46,588 nt of DNA from CAYZXK01 sp964482395. Lineage in GTDB: Bacteria; Planctomycetota; Phycisphaerae; UBA1845; Fen-1342. Below, in pieces: positions 25,655-33,973 of this stretch (position 1 is the first letter of the stretch; every line of letters begins with the position of its first letter). A model generated the notes under the pieces. It was not told where the DNA came from. It saw only the letters and a list, made by a program, of their open reading frames with translations, and did not search any database. A program made the translations under genes and the position numbers. The stretch spans positions 1 through 46,588 of the forward strand of contig CAYZXK010000159.1 in assembly GCA_964482395.1 (NCBI GenBank). The letters are read 5' to 3'.

Positions 25655-25831
25655 CTTGGCGTAACAGCGAGCGCTTCCGCCGGCCACCGGGTCGTGCCAA
25701 GCTGCGCCGATCCGCTCGTCCCGGCAGGCCTCCATCGTGCCTTCCAGCAACTCCGTCAGCAGCCGCCGGCCGTGGGTGCTCAGGTCGCCCCAAAACTCCT
25801 CGGGGTCCTTGACCAGGGACCAATACGCCAC
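25616..25831 (-). pseudogene. IS256/mutator-type transposase N-terminal fragment
   Basis: A short frame beginning MAYWSLVKDPEEFWGDLSTH and continuing RRLLTELLEGTMEACRDERIGAAWHD. To me this resembles the N-terminus of planctomycete IS256-family transposases (an ELLEG-ME...R--xIGA-WxE pattern). The similarity stops at about residue 54 (near 25670), and the remaining codons run into the 3' end of the PEP-CTERM-like gene. The start keeps an AAGGTGG ribosome site. The catalytic DDE region is absent, so it is an inactive remnant. Full-length members have about 400 residues. The assignment rests on recalled family pattern, not on a search. Confidence 0.5.
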
Positions 25832-25847
25832 CTTATAGGCCCGTGAG

Positions 25848-25877
25848 TTGACTGGCTGCTCTGCCCGCAGCTATAAT
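25848..25877 (+). promoter_or_regulatory. Near-consensus sigma-70 promoter far upstream of the LamG/propeller gene
   Basis: TTGACT (25848-25853), 18-nt spacer, perfect TATAAT (25872-25877). It is the best promoter match I see in this GC-rich window. Transcription would start near 25885, leaving a leader of about 515 nt before the ATG at 26401. It lies just beside the start of the transposase remnant, pointing away from it. Confidence 0.5.
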
Positions 25878-26400
25878 GCAGGCACGCGTAGGACAAAACC
25901 CAGGCAGCACATGCATACCGGGGCCAGATCGAAGTGCGATGTGGCCGGACCCTGGGGGCTGCACACTGGGCTTTCTATCGGGCCCCGGTAGCTATAGACA
26001 GCTCGGCTTGCCCGGACGCCACTTCATGGTCGACATATGTGCACAACTCGGCACCGCCGGGCGCGCCAGCGATCTGCCCATCCCGCTGGTCGGGCGGTGG
26101 CGGTCCGTGGCCGGGTTATCCGGACCAAGACCGGCATCGGCAGGACGCCGCCGCAGCGTTAACCACGTCCCTGGTCCAGTCAGGCGTCGCAGCAGCAAAC
26201 TGGTTCGCTGTGCTTGCTTAGCGGGCCGGCAGAGCAGGGCGGTCACCGCTAGAATCTGGTCAGAGGAGGTGAGCGGAACCTCAACGCGCGGTCGATGTTT
26301 GCTTCGTGGGATAGCGCGCTGGTGGCGGGCGTGTTTGCTGTTGCCGCAGCTTTCGGCCGTCGCCGCCGATGGGCGCGCCGCGATATACAGGAGCAAGCTC
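25878..26400 (+). other. 523-nt leader or intergenic region without a supported gene
   Basis: The frame of the downstream gene stays open back to 25876, but this part reads as polar, Arg/Pro-rich nonsense with no signal peptide, so it is probably untranslated. A strong Shine-Dalgarno-like AGAGGAGGTGA occurs at about 26262-26272 without a well-spaced start codon after it. The segment could be a long regulatory 5' UTR or flanking DNA left by a mobile element. Confidence 0.35.
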
Positions 26401-28209
26401 ATGTGGTCTCGTGGTCCGCTGAATCTCGGGGTTCAAGGGATACATTCCATCTTAGTGGCGACCGCGCTGGCCTCAGCGGCAACCGCATTTGCCGGCGACC
26501 TGCCGGTGGCCGTGTGGAACTTCGACGAGGGTCAAGGATGGATCGCCCATGACGGCTCCGGCAACTGCAATGACGGTGTGGTGGTCGGGGCGCAGTGGAC
26601 CACTGGGTGGGGCAACACCGGTCTGTGGTTTGACGGAGTCGGCGCGGTCGTCGCGGTTCCCGACAGCCTTAGTCTGAGCGTCTCCAACGCGATCACCATC
26701 ACGGCCTGGGTAAGAACATATGGAGAGGAAAGGTGCTGGGTCAATCCCATCGTTTGGAAGAACGGCGCATATCGATTCGGCCTCAATGACCAGCGGCTTT
26801 ATGCGGAGCTTTCCGTGCCCGGCCCGACGAGTGTTAAGGCCGGGCCGGTGCTGGCGAGCCAGCTCTGGTACTTCGTCGCGATGACCTATGACAAGAACGA
26901 AGGCGGCTACGCTGCCAGTCTGGACGCGTGCGACTCCCTCATGCCGATTTCCGGGAATCCCATAATCCCGGTCGGTGGCCCCGGCGAATGGGATGCGGCC
27001 ATGCGGGAGATCGGAAACGTCCTGCTCGACCTGGCTGAGACCGATCCCGCAAAACGGTATAAGGCCTTCTACTCTGGGTACGTCCCGCCGTACAGGGAGA
27101 ACCAAGTCTATGTGGGGTACGCTTATTCGTCTGACGGCTTAAACTGGACCAAATGCGGCAAGATCGTCGAGCGCGCCCTGGAGGACCCGTACGTGGTCCG
27201 GGACGGGGAAGTCTATTACCTCTTTGCTGAGGATAAGGAGGACGTCCCATTCCGCAACATCCGCCGCTATCACTCGACCGACTGCATCGACTGGATTGAC
27301 GATGGCGATGTGTTCGACGTTCAGCCCGGCGGCTACCCGCCCGGCTGGGAGTCAGGGGACGTCAGCTCCCCGGTGGTCTGGATTGAGAACGGCCTGTGGT
27401 ACCTGCTTTACGAAGGCCGGGGCCGCAAGAACCTGGGGATGATCGGACTGGCCAACTCTCCGGATGGGCTGAACTGGACCCGGGTGTCGAGTTCGCCGGT
27501 CTTTGCCTGGGGCGAAGGGTCGGCCTGGGACAACAAAGCGGTAGTGCCGGATGATATCGTCAAGATCAACGACCGGTATTACATGTCCTACCACGGGTAC
27601 GGCCCCCTGGGCCGTTGGGACTCCGGGATCGCCAGCTCTACCGACCTGCTGGAATGGACGCGCGGCGCCCACAACCCGATTTCAGTGGCCGACACGGTCA
27701 TGATGTTGAGTGCCGGCGACAGCATCACCTGCTTCGCGGCCGACTCGCTCGGCATAAACCACTACGTTCCCTATCTGCTCTCCCGCCCGCACATCTACAT
27801 AAATGGCGTCGAAGAGTATTACTTGCAGAAGTCCGATTTTCTCAACCAGCCCATCGCCATCAGCGGCGATGGTGTGGGAATCGGCGCCGCGGTAAGCGGC
27901 CCACCGGCCGCCTTCTACGGAGTGATCGACGAGGTGCGGATCTTCGACCGCGCTTTGACGCCGGGCGAGATCCAGGCTTTGTTCGCGACCCAGCACACTC
28001 TGAACGGCGATATCAACTGTGACAATCAGGTAACTTTTGCTGACATCAACCCATTTGTGCTGGCTTTCACCGACCCGGCGCTGTATCAGCAGACCTACCC
28101 GGACTGCCCGCTGGAAAATCGTGACATCAACGACGACGGGGTCTTCGATTACGGCGACATCAACTGCTTTGTCGCACTACTTGTCTCCGGAGGCATCCCC
28201 GGCCGGTAG
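26401..28209 (+). CDS. Secreted protein: LamG domain split by a glycosidase-type beta-propeller, dockerin-like tail
   Basis: 602 residues from ATG 26401, which has CAGGAG 7 nt upstream. Residues 1-32 are a signal peptide ending near TAFAGD. LamG/concanavalin-like strands start at AVWNFDEGQGW (37-47) and run to LWYFVAMTYD (155-164). There the jellyroll breaks off and a propeller occupies about 165-462, with repeated blade motifs: GYAYSSDGLNWT, ALEDPYVVRDGEVYYLF, VSSPVVWIENGLWYLLYEG, GLANSPDGLNWT and VKINDRYYMSYHG. This resembles GH43/GH32/GH130-type five-bladed enzymes; Asp262-Pro263 is a candidate catalytic DP. LamG then resumes at HIYINGVEEY (464-473) and closes with GVIDEVRIFDRALTPGEIQALF. 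A dockerin-like EF-hand pair (GDINCDNQVTFADINPFV, 536-553, and DINDDGVFDYGDIN, about 575-588) ends the protein. Likely acts on extracellular glycans. Confidence 0.82.
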   Translation: MWSRGPLNLGVQGIHSILVATALASAATAFAGDLPVAVWNFDEGQGWIAHDGSGNCNDGVVVGAQWTTGWGNTGLWFDGVGAVVAVPDSLSLSVSNAITITAWVRTYGEERCWVNPIVWKNGAYRFGLNDQRLYAELSVPGPTSVKAGPVLASQLWYFVAMTYDKNEGGYAASLDACDSLMPISGNPIIPVGGPGEWDAAMREIGNVLLDLAETDPAKRYKAFYSGYVPPYRENQVYVGYAYSSDGLNWTKCGKIVERALEDPYVVRDGEVYYLFAEDKEDVPFRNIRRYHSTDCIDWIDDGDVFDVQPGGYPPGWESGDVSSPVVWIENGLWYLLYEGRGRKNLGMIGLANSPDGLNWTRVSSSPVFAWGEGSAWDNKAVVPDDIVKINDRYYMSYHGYGPLGRWDSGIASSTDLLEWTRGAHNPISVADTVMMLSAGDSITCFAADSLGINHYVPYLLSRPHIYINGVEEYYLQKSDFLNQPIAISGDGVGIGAAVSGPPAAFYGVIDEVRIFDRALTPGEIQALFATQHTLNGDINCDNQVTFADINPFVLAFTDPALYQQTYPDCPLENRDINDDGVFDYGDINCFVALLVSGGIPGR

Positions 28210-28398
28210 CAAACCGCGGGTACCAGCGTACACGGAAACCGACGACGGCAAACCCCGGCGGCGCTCACCGCGTCAGAAGACCTTCGGCGCGCCATGCTCA
28301 CGCCAGCCCTGAGATTCAGCACTCGAGGCGGACATCATCGTGAGCGGCCGTGACCCGTCAAGCAGCCGCCCGCCCCGGGAGACCCCACCAGGCTCGGG

Positions 28399-28785
28399 CT
28401 AGGCTAGGGCCTTTGCCGCCTGACCCAGGTCGCTGACGCTCAGTACGAGCGTGGACGACCCGCCGGAGGGGTTACTGCCGTAAACGTAATTGATATTCAC
28501 TCCGGCCCTGGCCAGTCGGGAGGCGATCTCCTCCAGCTCCCCGGGGCGGTTGACGGCCTTGAGCATGAGCACCCGTTGAGTGGAGAAATCGAAACGCCCT
28601 TTCGTAAGGGCGGCCTTCGCGGCCGCGGTCGGCGAGGCGACCAAGCGAATCCAGCAGCAGTCCACGCCGTCGGCCACTGAGATGGCGTCGATGTTGACTT
28701 TCCGGCGGGCCAAGGCGCGGCAGAGCCTGGCCAGCGTTCCCGGGTGATTATCCAGTCCCACGCAAAACTGTGTCGCTTTAGTCAT
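28399..28785 (-). CDS. Tandem ACT-domain protein
   Basis: A 128-residue soluble protein made of two ACT folds: residues 5-65 (QFCVGLDNHPGTLARLCRAL, then VNIDAISVADG) and 70-126 (RVLMLKAVNRPGELEEIASRL, then VNINYVYGSNP). ACT pairs of this kind bind amino acids and serve as free-standing regulators. ATG 28785 is preferred over 28821 because AGGAG lies 8 nt upstream of it. No amino-acid biosynthetic gene is adjacent, so the ligand cannot be inferred. It is followed on the left by about 190 nt of apparently non-coding DNA. Confidence 0.85.
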   Translation of the reverse strand: MTKATQFCVGLDNHPGTLARLCRALARRKVNIDAISVADGVDCCWIRLVASPTAAAKAALTKGRFDFSTQRVLMLKAVNRPGELEEIASRLARAGVNINYVYGSNPSGGSSTLVLSVSDLGQAAKALA

Positions 28786-28861
28786 GATGTGTCTCCTGTC
28801 CTGACCCGGATCAACGGACATGCACGGGCTGCTGCTATTGCAGCCGGCCAGGGGTGGCCAG

Positions 28862-31336
28862 TCAACCTTGCCCGGCCGGATTGGGCCGGGCAGCGGCCAA
28901 CGCCGCCAGCCCGTAAGCAGCGGCGGCCAGGAGGATCACGGCCCGGTACCCGGCGATCATAGCCAGAGCCAGCGACCCAGACGTGGCTGCAACCGAGGCT
29001 ACGCCGTTGATGCCCCAGGCCCAGGCCACCATTCGTGGCATCCGTGCCGACAGGTCGGCGATGGCGGTCGGCATAGGCAAGCCCATCAGGAAGCCCAGCG
29101 GGCAGGCGACGAGCAACGCGGCCGGGACTTGGACCTTGCCCAGCTCCACCTTCCAGCCGGCCAGCAGGAGCGTGCCGATTCCGGTTGCGATGATCGCCGG
29201 CGCTAGCCAGATTGGCCGGTGGCCGCCGACCCCGGTGGTCAACCGTTGCCAGCCGGTCGAACTCAGGCTTCCCAGGCCGCTTGCGAGCAGCAGTCCGCCG
29301 ATGACCACGGCACTGCTGACCACCGGATCGCCCAGCCAGCCAGTGGTGCGGCTGATCAGGGCCATTTCGACGGACATGAACCCCACGCCGATGCCGGCGA
29401 AGTATAGGGTGGGCGCGGCCCAGGCGAGGCGTCTCGTCGGCTGCCGAACCGTTGGCCGGCAGCGCCGGCCGAATATGCTGAGGGGCAAGAGAATGACCAC
29501 AATCGAGGTCACCGCAGCGGCGACTAGCGATGCATACAAGAACAGCCGCCCCAGCTCCACGCGGGTGAGCCAGAGCGGCCCATAGGCCCGCTTCAGGGCG
29601 ACGATTGCCTGAGGCTTGTAGAAATCCCAGAAAAACGGCCGGTCGTCGCGGGCCGGGCGGACATTCATCAACCAGGCCCGGTAGAACCCCTCACGCCGTG
29701 GCGAGAAGATTTCGTCCGCCGCGTAGTGAAGCCAGTCGACCGGACTGCCCGGCGGGCCATCCAGCCTGTCCGGCCGATTGACCTGCTCGATCGGGAGCCC
29801 GTCGTACCAGACTGGGGTGAGATTCAGCTCGGCAACCGCCCGTTGCAACGTCTGCCGACGGGCAGGCGTCAGCGGCGAGCGCATCGCGATCGTGCATACC
29901 CCGAGATAATCGCGGACCTGAACGATATGACCGGCCGGGTCCGATACGCCCAGCGATTCCAATGCTTCAGCCATGGTGGCCAACAGCCGTACGTTCGCTC
30001 GCGGCGGCTGCTCGATCCCGCGCGAAACGGCCAGCACCCCGCCCTCGCTCAATCGCGTCAGGCACTCCGCAAAGGCCTCCACGGTCGCCAGGTGGTCCTC
30101 AGCCAAGCCGCGCAAGCCCGGCACGCCCAGGCCCAGGCCCTCCAGCGACACGATCTGGATCAGATCGTACCCGGGGCGGGCAGTGGACCGCAGAAAACGG
30201 CGTGGGCTCTGGGTCGAGCAGTGGATCTCGGGAGCCTCCAGCAGCCCGGGCGAGTGCTCGGCCAGAAGGTTCAGGACCGCGGAGTTGGGCTGAACGATAT
30301 CGACCCGGCCGGCATTCATTCGGCGGGCCAGCCAGGCGTTGGTCCCGCCCACCTCGCCGATCAGAAGCACTGCCGGTCGAGGCGGAATCAAACGGTACGG
30401 GAACGCCATCAGGGTGTGATCCATCACCTCAGCCTGATCGAGGCGGCTGATCCGCAGCATCGACCCGGCGGCGTCACCATTGATGACCACCGAGTAAACC
30501 GGCGGCGGCCGAATCGCAGGGGCCAGAAACGGCAGATCGTGGAACAGGTCGCTCTCGTATAGCTCGACCTGACCGCGCGGGTCCGCCCGGCAGGCCACCC
30601 GCCGGGCCGAACCTTGAGCTACCAGTTGCTCAATCCAGGCACCGTACTTGAACTGGTCATAACGGGGATCCAGCGGCCAACCAAGCTCCGTGCCGACCGC
30701 CAAGCCGACCAGTGCCGAGCTTGTCAGAACCCATCTTCCGCGACCTGATCGGCAACCCAGCAGCGCCAGGGCAAACAGTGCCATCGCTGAGCACGGCCAC
30801 AGTCCATGCCTGACCGGCAGCCTGGAAAGGAGCAACGCTGCTCCGACCGCCCCGCTCGCACCGCCCAGCAGGTTGGCCGCGTAGACCCGCCCCACATGCG
30901 GTCCGGCAGTCATCAGCGCAGCGCCCAGCAGAGCTGCTCCGCAAAGGAAGGGCAACAGCCCGGCCAGCCAGTAAACCGACCACCAACCGGCCTGCCCCGG
31001 CAGCTCGCTCGGCAGGAAGTGGGCGGTAACCGGCAGTCGGCCCATCAACCGCGGCACCAATATCAGGGTCATAGTGAATCCGGCAGCCGACCAGAACAGA
31101 ACCGCCCCCGGCGCTGCTCGCACTCGGCGCCCCAGCGCCGCCAGCAGGGTGCCGCTGGCCCCAAAACCCAGCAGCGCCAGGCTGATCACCAAGTAGCCGA
31201 AGTGATGCCAGCGTTCGATGAGCATCCGCCGCATTAGCATCACTTCGTACGCAACTAGCCCTGCGCTGATCAGTCCGACGGCCAGGACCGTAGCACCGCC
31301 TGACAACCAGTCCCGATGTGGCCCCCCGGGGGTCAT
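28862..31336 (-). CDS. Membrane-embedded spermidine-synthase-like protein with degenerate active site
   Basis: An 824-residue protein with three parts: about seven N-terminal hydrophobic helices (residues 12-225), a soluble domain of Rossmann methyltransferase/aminopropyltransferase type (about 250-560), and about six to seven C-terminal helices (about 595-815). The layout matches planctomycete and proteobacterial proteins called spermine/spermidine synthase-like. Motif I reads LIGEVGGTNAWL (325-336) instead of the usual GGGDG, the following acidic residue is replaced (VDIVQPN), and the catalytic-Asp region is YDLIQIVSLEG. Polyamine synthesis is therefore doubtful. Its start overlaps the PCMT stop as ATGA. 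It could be a transporter or membrane scaffold; I cannot assign a reaction. Confidence 0.78.
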   Translation of the reverse strand: MTPGGPHRDWLSGGATVLAVGLISAGLVAYEVMLMRRMLIERWHHFGYLVISLALLGFGASGTLLAALGRRVRAAPGAVLFWSAAGFTMTLILVPRLMGRLPVTAHFLPSELPGQAGWWSVYWLAGLLPFLCGAALLGAALMTAGPHVGRVYAANLLGGASGAVGAALLLSRLPVRHGLWPCSAMALFALALLGCRSGRGRWVLTSSALVGLAVGTELGWPLDPRYDQFKYGAWIEQLVAQGSARRVACRADPRGQVELYESDLFHDLPFLAPAIRPPPVYSVVINGDAAGSMLRISRLDQAEVMDHTLMAFPYRLIPPRPAVLLIGEVGGTNAWLARRMNAGRVDIVQPNSAVLNLLAEHSPGLLEAPEIHCSTQSPRRFLRSTARPGYDLIQIVSLEGLGLGVPGLRGLAEDHLATVEAFAECLTRLSEGGVLAVSRGIEQPPRANVRLLATMAEALESLGVSDPAGHIVQVRDYLGVCTIAMRSPLTPARRQTLQRAVAELNLTPVWYDGLPIEQVNRPDRLDGPPGSPVDWLHYAADEIFSPRREGFYRAWLMNVRPARDDRPFFWDFYKPQAIVALKRAYGPLWLTRVELGRLFLYASLVAAAVTSIVVILLPLSIFGRRCRPTVRQPTRRLAWAAPTLYFAGIGVGFMSVEMALISRTTGWLGDPVVSSAVVIGGLLLASGLGSLSSTGWQRLTTGVGGHRPIWLAPAIIATGIGTLLLAGWKVELGKVQVPAALLVACPLGFLMGLPMPTAIADLSARMPRMVAWAWGINGVASVAATSGSLALAMIAGYRAVILLAAAAYGLAALAAARPNPAGQG

Positions 31337-32244
31337 TGCTTCTGGATTTTGCCGGTCATGGGAACGAACTGGACGGGCAGGACGTTTCGACTCTGGCGAC
31401 TATTATCCGCCTGCTTGGTCAGCACCAGCAGGCGCTGCGTCTCATACACCCCGCCGATTGGAATCACCATTCGGCCTCCGGGCTTGAGCTGGTCCCACAG
31501 CGGCGGGGGGACATGACCGGCGGCACAGGTAACTATGATGCCATCGAAGGGAGCGTGCTCAGCCCACCCATCATAGCCATCGCCGGCCCGAACCTTGATC
31601 GTCCGGTATCCCAACCGGTCCAGCCGCTCCGCAGCCTGCCGGCACAGCGGCTCAATGATCTCCATGGTGAAAACGTATGGGGTCAACTCGCTGAGGACGG
31701 CGGCCTGGTAGCCGGAGCCGGTGCCCACCTCCAGCACTTTATCGCCCTCGTTTAGCTGCAACAGTTCGGTCATCAGGGCGACGATGTAGGGCTGAGAGAT
31801 GGTCTGCCCGTAGCCGATCGGCAAGGGTGTGTCGGCGTAGGCATCCCGCCGGCGAGACTCCGGCACGAATTCGTGACGCGGAACCGCCCGCATCGCAGCC
31901 AGCACCCGCCGGTCGATAACCGGCTCACGGAACGGGTCGCCGCGAGCGATTTGCGAGTCAACCATCCGGTCCCGCTCACGCTGACGGTCCGTGGTGCGTG
32001 GTCGCGGCCAATGAAGCCGCCCGTCCGGATCGCGGGTCACGCCCGCCCAATAGCCGGCCGGCTCGGTGGTGGTCGGCAAACTGCTCGGGGCGGTCTGAGC
32101 ATGAGTGGCATAGCCGAGTTCGTCGCCGCCCGACGGCCACCACCCGCTCGGGGACAGCATCCATAGCGCTGCAAGCAGCGCCGCGATCATCAATGCCACC
32201 GCTGCCGGTCGCCACACGGCCCGCATTCCACACTGCCCCGCCAC
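31333..32244 (-). CDS. Membrane-anchored protein-L-isoaspartate O-methyltransferase
   Basis: PCMT repairs isoaspartyl residues using S-adenosylmethionine. The catalytic domain runs from about residue 92 to 290: VPRHEFVP (121-128), ADTPLPIGYGQTISQPYIVALMTELL, the SAM motif VLEVGTGSGYQAAVL, and LWDQLKPGGRMVIPIGG. In front lies a hydrophobic segment (10-30) and a 60-residue Pro/Thr-rich linker, so the enzyme is probably tethered outside the cytoplasmic membrane or exported; standard PCMT is soluble and about 210 residues. A second ATG at 32226 is possible. It is coupled (ATGA) to the spermidine-synthase-like gene, implying a joint role. Confidence 0.87.
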   Translation of the reverse strand: MAGQCGMRAVWRPAAVALMIAALLAALWMLSPSGWWPSGGDELGYATHAQTAPSSLPTTTEPAGYWAGVTRDPDGRLHWPRPRTTDRQRERDRMVDSQIARGDPFREPVIDRRVLAAMRAVPRHEFVPESRRRDAYADTPLPIGYGQTISQPYIVALMTELLQLNEGDKVLEVGTGSGYQAAVLSELTPYVFTMEIIEPLCRQAAERLDRLGYRTIKVRAGDGYDGWAEHAPFDGIIVTCAAGHVPPPLWDQLKPGGRMVIPIGGVYETQRLLVLTKQADNSRQSRNVLPVQFVPMTGKIQKQ

Positions 32245-32472
32245 CCACCCGGGTTCGGCGCCCTCCAGACCGTAATTGCCACCCGGGATAACTTCACATT
32301 CTGGCCTCTAGAGTATACCGTTACCGGACCGTCGGGAGGTGCCGCCGACACCTTCGGTGCGCGGTGCCACGAAACTAGGCGAAGCCGCAGGTGGGCTGGG
32401 TTCCGGCCCGTCCGGTCGGGGTCCGAACCCGGAGCCCGCGGCTCGGCAGGCTCTGGAAGGCTGCGAAACCGC

Positions 32473-33381
32473 ATGAAACCCACACTGGTGATTCTCGCCG
32501 CCGGCATTGGAAGCCGCTACGGAGGTCTCAAACAGGTCCAGCCCGTGGGCCCGGGCGGGGCGACAATCATGGACTACTCGGTCTACGACGCCATCCGGGC
32601 GGGGTTCGGTAAGGCGGTGTTCGTGATCCGTCCGGAAATGGAGAGCACATTCGCCGAGACGCTGGGCAGGCGATTCGCCAGGCACATTGCGGTCAGTTGC
32701 GCAGTCCAACGGCTGGACCTGTTGCCGAAAGCCTTTGAGGTTCCGCCCGGCCGAGCCAAGCCCTGGGGCACGGCCCACGCCGTCCTGACCTGCCGGCAGA
32801 TGGTCCGCGAGCCGTTCGCCGTCATCAATGCCGACGACTTTTATGGGGCCGGAGCGTTCGTCGCCTTGGCGGAATTCCTGCGAGCGCCGCAACCGGGGAC
32901 GAGACCAACCTATGCCATGGTCGGCTACCGCCTGCGCGACACGCTCAGCGACCGCGGCAGCGTCTCCCGCGCGATCTGCCAGGTCAGTCCGGACGGCTGG
33001 CTGCAAAGCATTACTGAGATCACGGGGATCGAGAAGCACGGCGAGGGTGCCCGATTCGTCGACCAGGCGGGCATCGAGCACACCCTGAACGGAGACGAAA
33101 CGGTCTCAATGAATATGTGGGCATTCCTGCCAACCTTCTTTGCGCAATTGGCTGAAGGGTTCGACCACTTCCTGCGGGAAAGCGACGGCTTGGAATCCCG
33201 GGAGTTCTATCTGCCGTCGGCCATTCAGCATCTGATCGCGACCGGCCAAGCCGCAGTTAAGGTGGTGCCGACCAGCGAGAGCTGGTGCGGCATGACCCAC
33301 CGCGAGGATCAGCCGCGGGTGGAACAGATGATCGCCGGGCTGGTTTCGCGCGGCGTTTATCCGGCACGGCTGTGGCCCTGA
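32473..33381 (+). CDS. Sugar nucleotidyltransferase (NTP_transferase family)
   Basis: A 302-residue cytosolic GT-A-fold enzyme. The nucleotide-binding signature LAAGIGSRYGGLKQ sits at residues 8-21, with the family's GxGxR...K arrangement. An acidic metal site, VINADDFYG, and an EITGIEK segment follow; NMWAFLPTFF and EFYLPSAIQHLI are typical of the planctomycete/Bacteroidetes subgroup. It should join a sugar 1-phosphate and an NTP, but sugar and base are not predictable. It diverges from PCMT across 228 nt and is followed by tRNA-Pro. The UDP-sugar genes are about 24 kb away. Confidence 0.82.
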   Translation: MKPTLVILAAGIGSRYGGLKQVQPVGPGGATIMDYSVYDAIRAGFGKAVFVIRPEMESTFAETLGRRFARHIAVSCAVQRLDLLPKAFEVPPGRAKPWGTAHAVLTCRQMVREPFAVINADDFYGAGAFVALAEFLRAPQPGTRPTYAMVGYRLRDTLSDRGSVSRAICQVSPDGWLQSITEITGIEKHGEGARFVDQAGIEHTLNGDETVSMNMWAFLPTFFAQLAEGFDHFLRESDGLESREFYLPSAIQHLIATGQAAVKVVPTSESWCGMTHREDQPRVEQMIAGLVSRGVYPARLWP

Positions 33382-33521
33382 GAGGTTGTTTCCGGGCCCA
33401 GGGCCGCGTGTTGCGAGCCCGCCCGGGCGGCTCTCAGGTCGCGCCGGCCGACCTTCGGGCTTGTTTTGAGCAGGCAACACTCGCCGGGCGCAACTGGTCG
33501 GCCGGCAAACAGGCGAACGGC

Positions 33522-33549
33522 TTGCTTCGGCCGAGGAAAACGCTAGGAT
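33522..33549 (+). promoter_or_regulatory. Weak candidate promoter of tRNA-Pro
   Basis: TTGCTT (33522-33527) and TAGGAT (33544-33549) are 16 nt apart and end 30 nt before the tRNA. The -35 match is poor (3 of 6). Confidence 0.22.
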
Positions 33550-33579
33550 GCTGGGCGTGTGCCGTGACACGGCCCCAGG

Positions 33580-33655
33580 CGGGGTGTAGCTCAGCCTGGC
33601 TTAGAGCGCTTGGTTCGGGACCAAGAGGTCGCAGGTTCGAATCCTGTCACCCCGA
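33580..33655 (+). tRNA. tRNA-Pro (anticodon CGG)
   Basis: A 76-nt cloverleaf. The acceptor stem CGGGGTG pairs with CACCCCG (33580-33586 with 33648-33654), followed by discriminator A at 33655. The D-arm is in GTAGCTCAGCCTGGCTTAGAGC. The anticodon stem CTTGG/CCAAG encloses the loop TTCGGGA, giving anticodon CGG, which reads the proline codon CCG. The T-arm is GCAGG-TTCGAAT-CCTGT. No CCA is encoded (GTT follows). CCG is expected to be frequent in this GC-rich genome. Confidence 0.96.
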
Positions 33656-33692
33656 GTTTTGTAGCCGCACAGCCCACCGCGCACGGGGGTTA

Positions 33693-33748
33693 GCAGGCCG
33701 GGACGCCATAGGGAGTTTGGCATATGGCATCCCGGCGTCTGAGCCTGC
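33693..33748. repeat. Long imperfect hairpin downstream of tRNA-Pro
   Basis: CCGGGACGCCAT (33698-33709) pairs with ATGGCATCCCGG (33724-33735), 11 of 12 positions. It is flanked by an outer GCAGGC/GCCTGC pair (33693-33698 and 33743-33748). There is no T-run, so it is not a clear intrinsic terminator. It may be a transcript-stabilising stem or part of a small mobile repeat. Confidence 0.45.
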
Positions 33749-33849
33749 GATCACTAGCCGCCTCCGGACCCCGCAACCGGGAGGTTGAGAACCGGTTCAA
33801 GAAAGGAGGCCTGTGACCTGCCGGTGATGCCCAGGCCCTTTTGCTAACC

Positions 33850-33973
33850 GTCCGTTGAGAAACGACAGCGCTGAATTTCCGAGTCCGGCGCGACCGCAAT
33901 AGCGAGCCGAAAACGTCGGACCCGGAGGTTCGGCACTACTGATTCGAGCATGCCCAGCAGTTTTTCAACGGGC
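33850..33973. repeat. 124-bp segment with imperfect terminal inverted repeats
   Basis: GTCCGTTGAGAAAC (33850-33863) and GTTTTTCAACGGGC (33960-33973) are inverted copies, 12 of 14 positions. The interval 33656-34084 has no supported gene; it contains this pair and the hairpin to its left. A MITE-like element is possible, but no target duplication is evident. Confidence 0.35.

Noticed and set aside
26262..26272. A strong Shine-Dalgarno-like sequence as evidence for a small gene
   Set aside because: The next ATG (26295) is more than 20 nt away and its 85-codon frame looks like an out-of-frame shadow of the following gene.
25876..26400. A 175-codon N-terminal extension of the LamG/propeller protein
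   Set aside because: It would bury the signal peptide inside the protein. The ATG at 26401 has a good ribosome site and starts a proper signal sequence.
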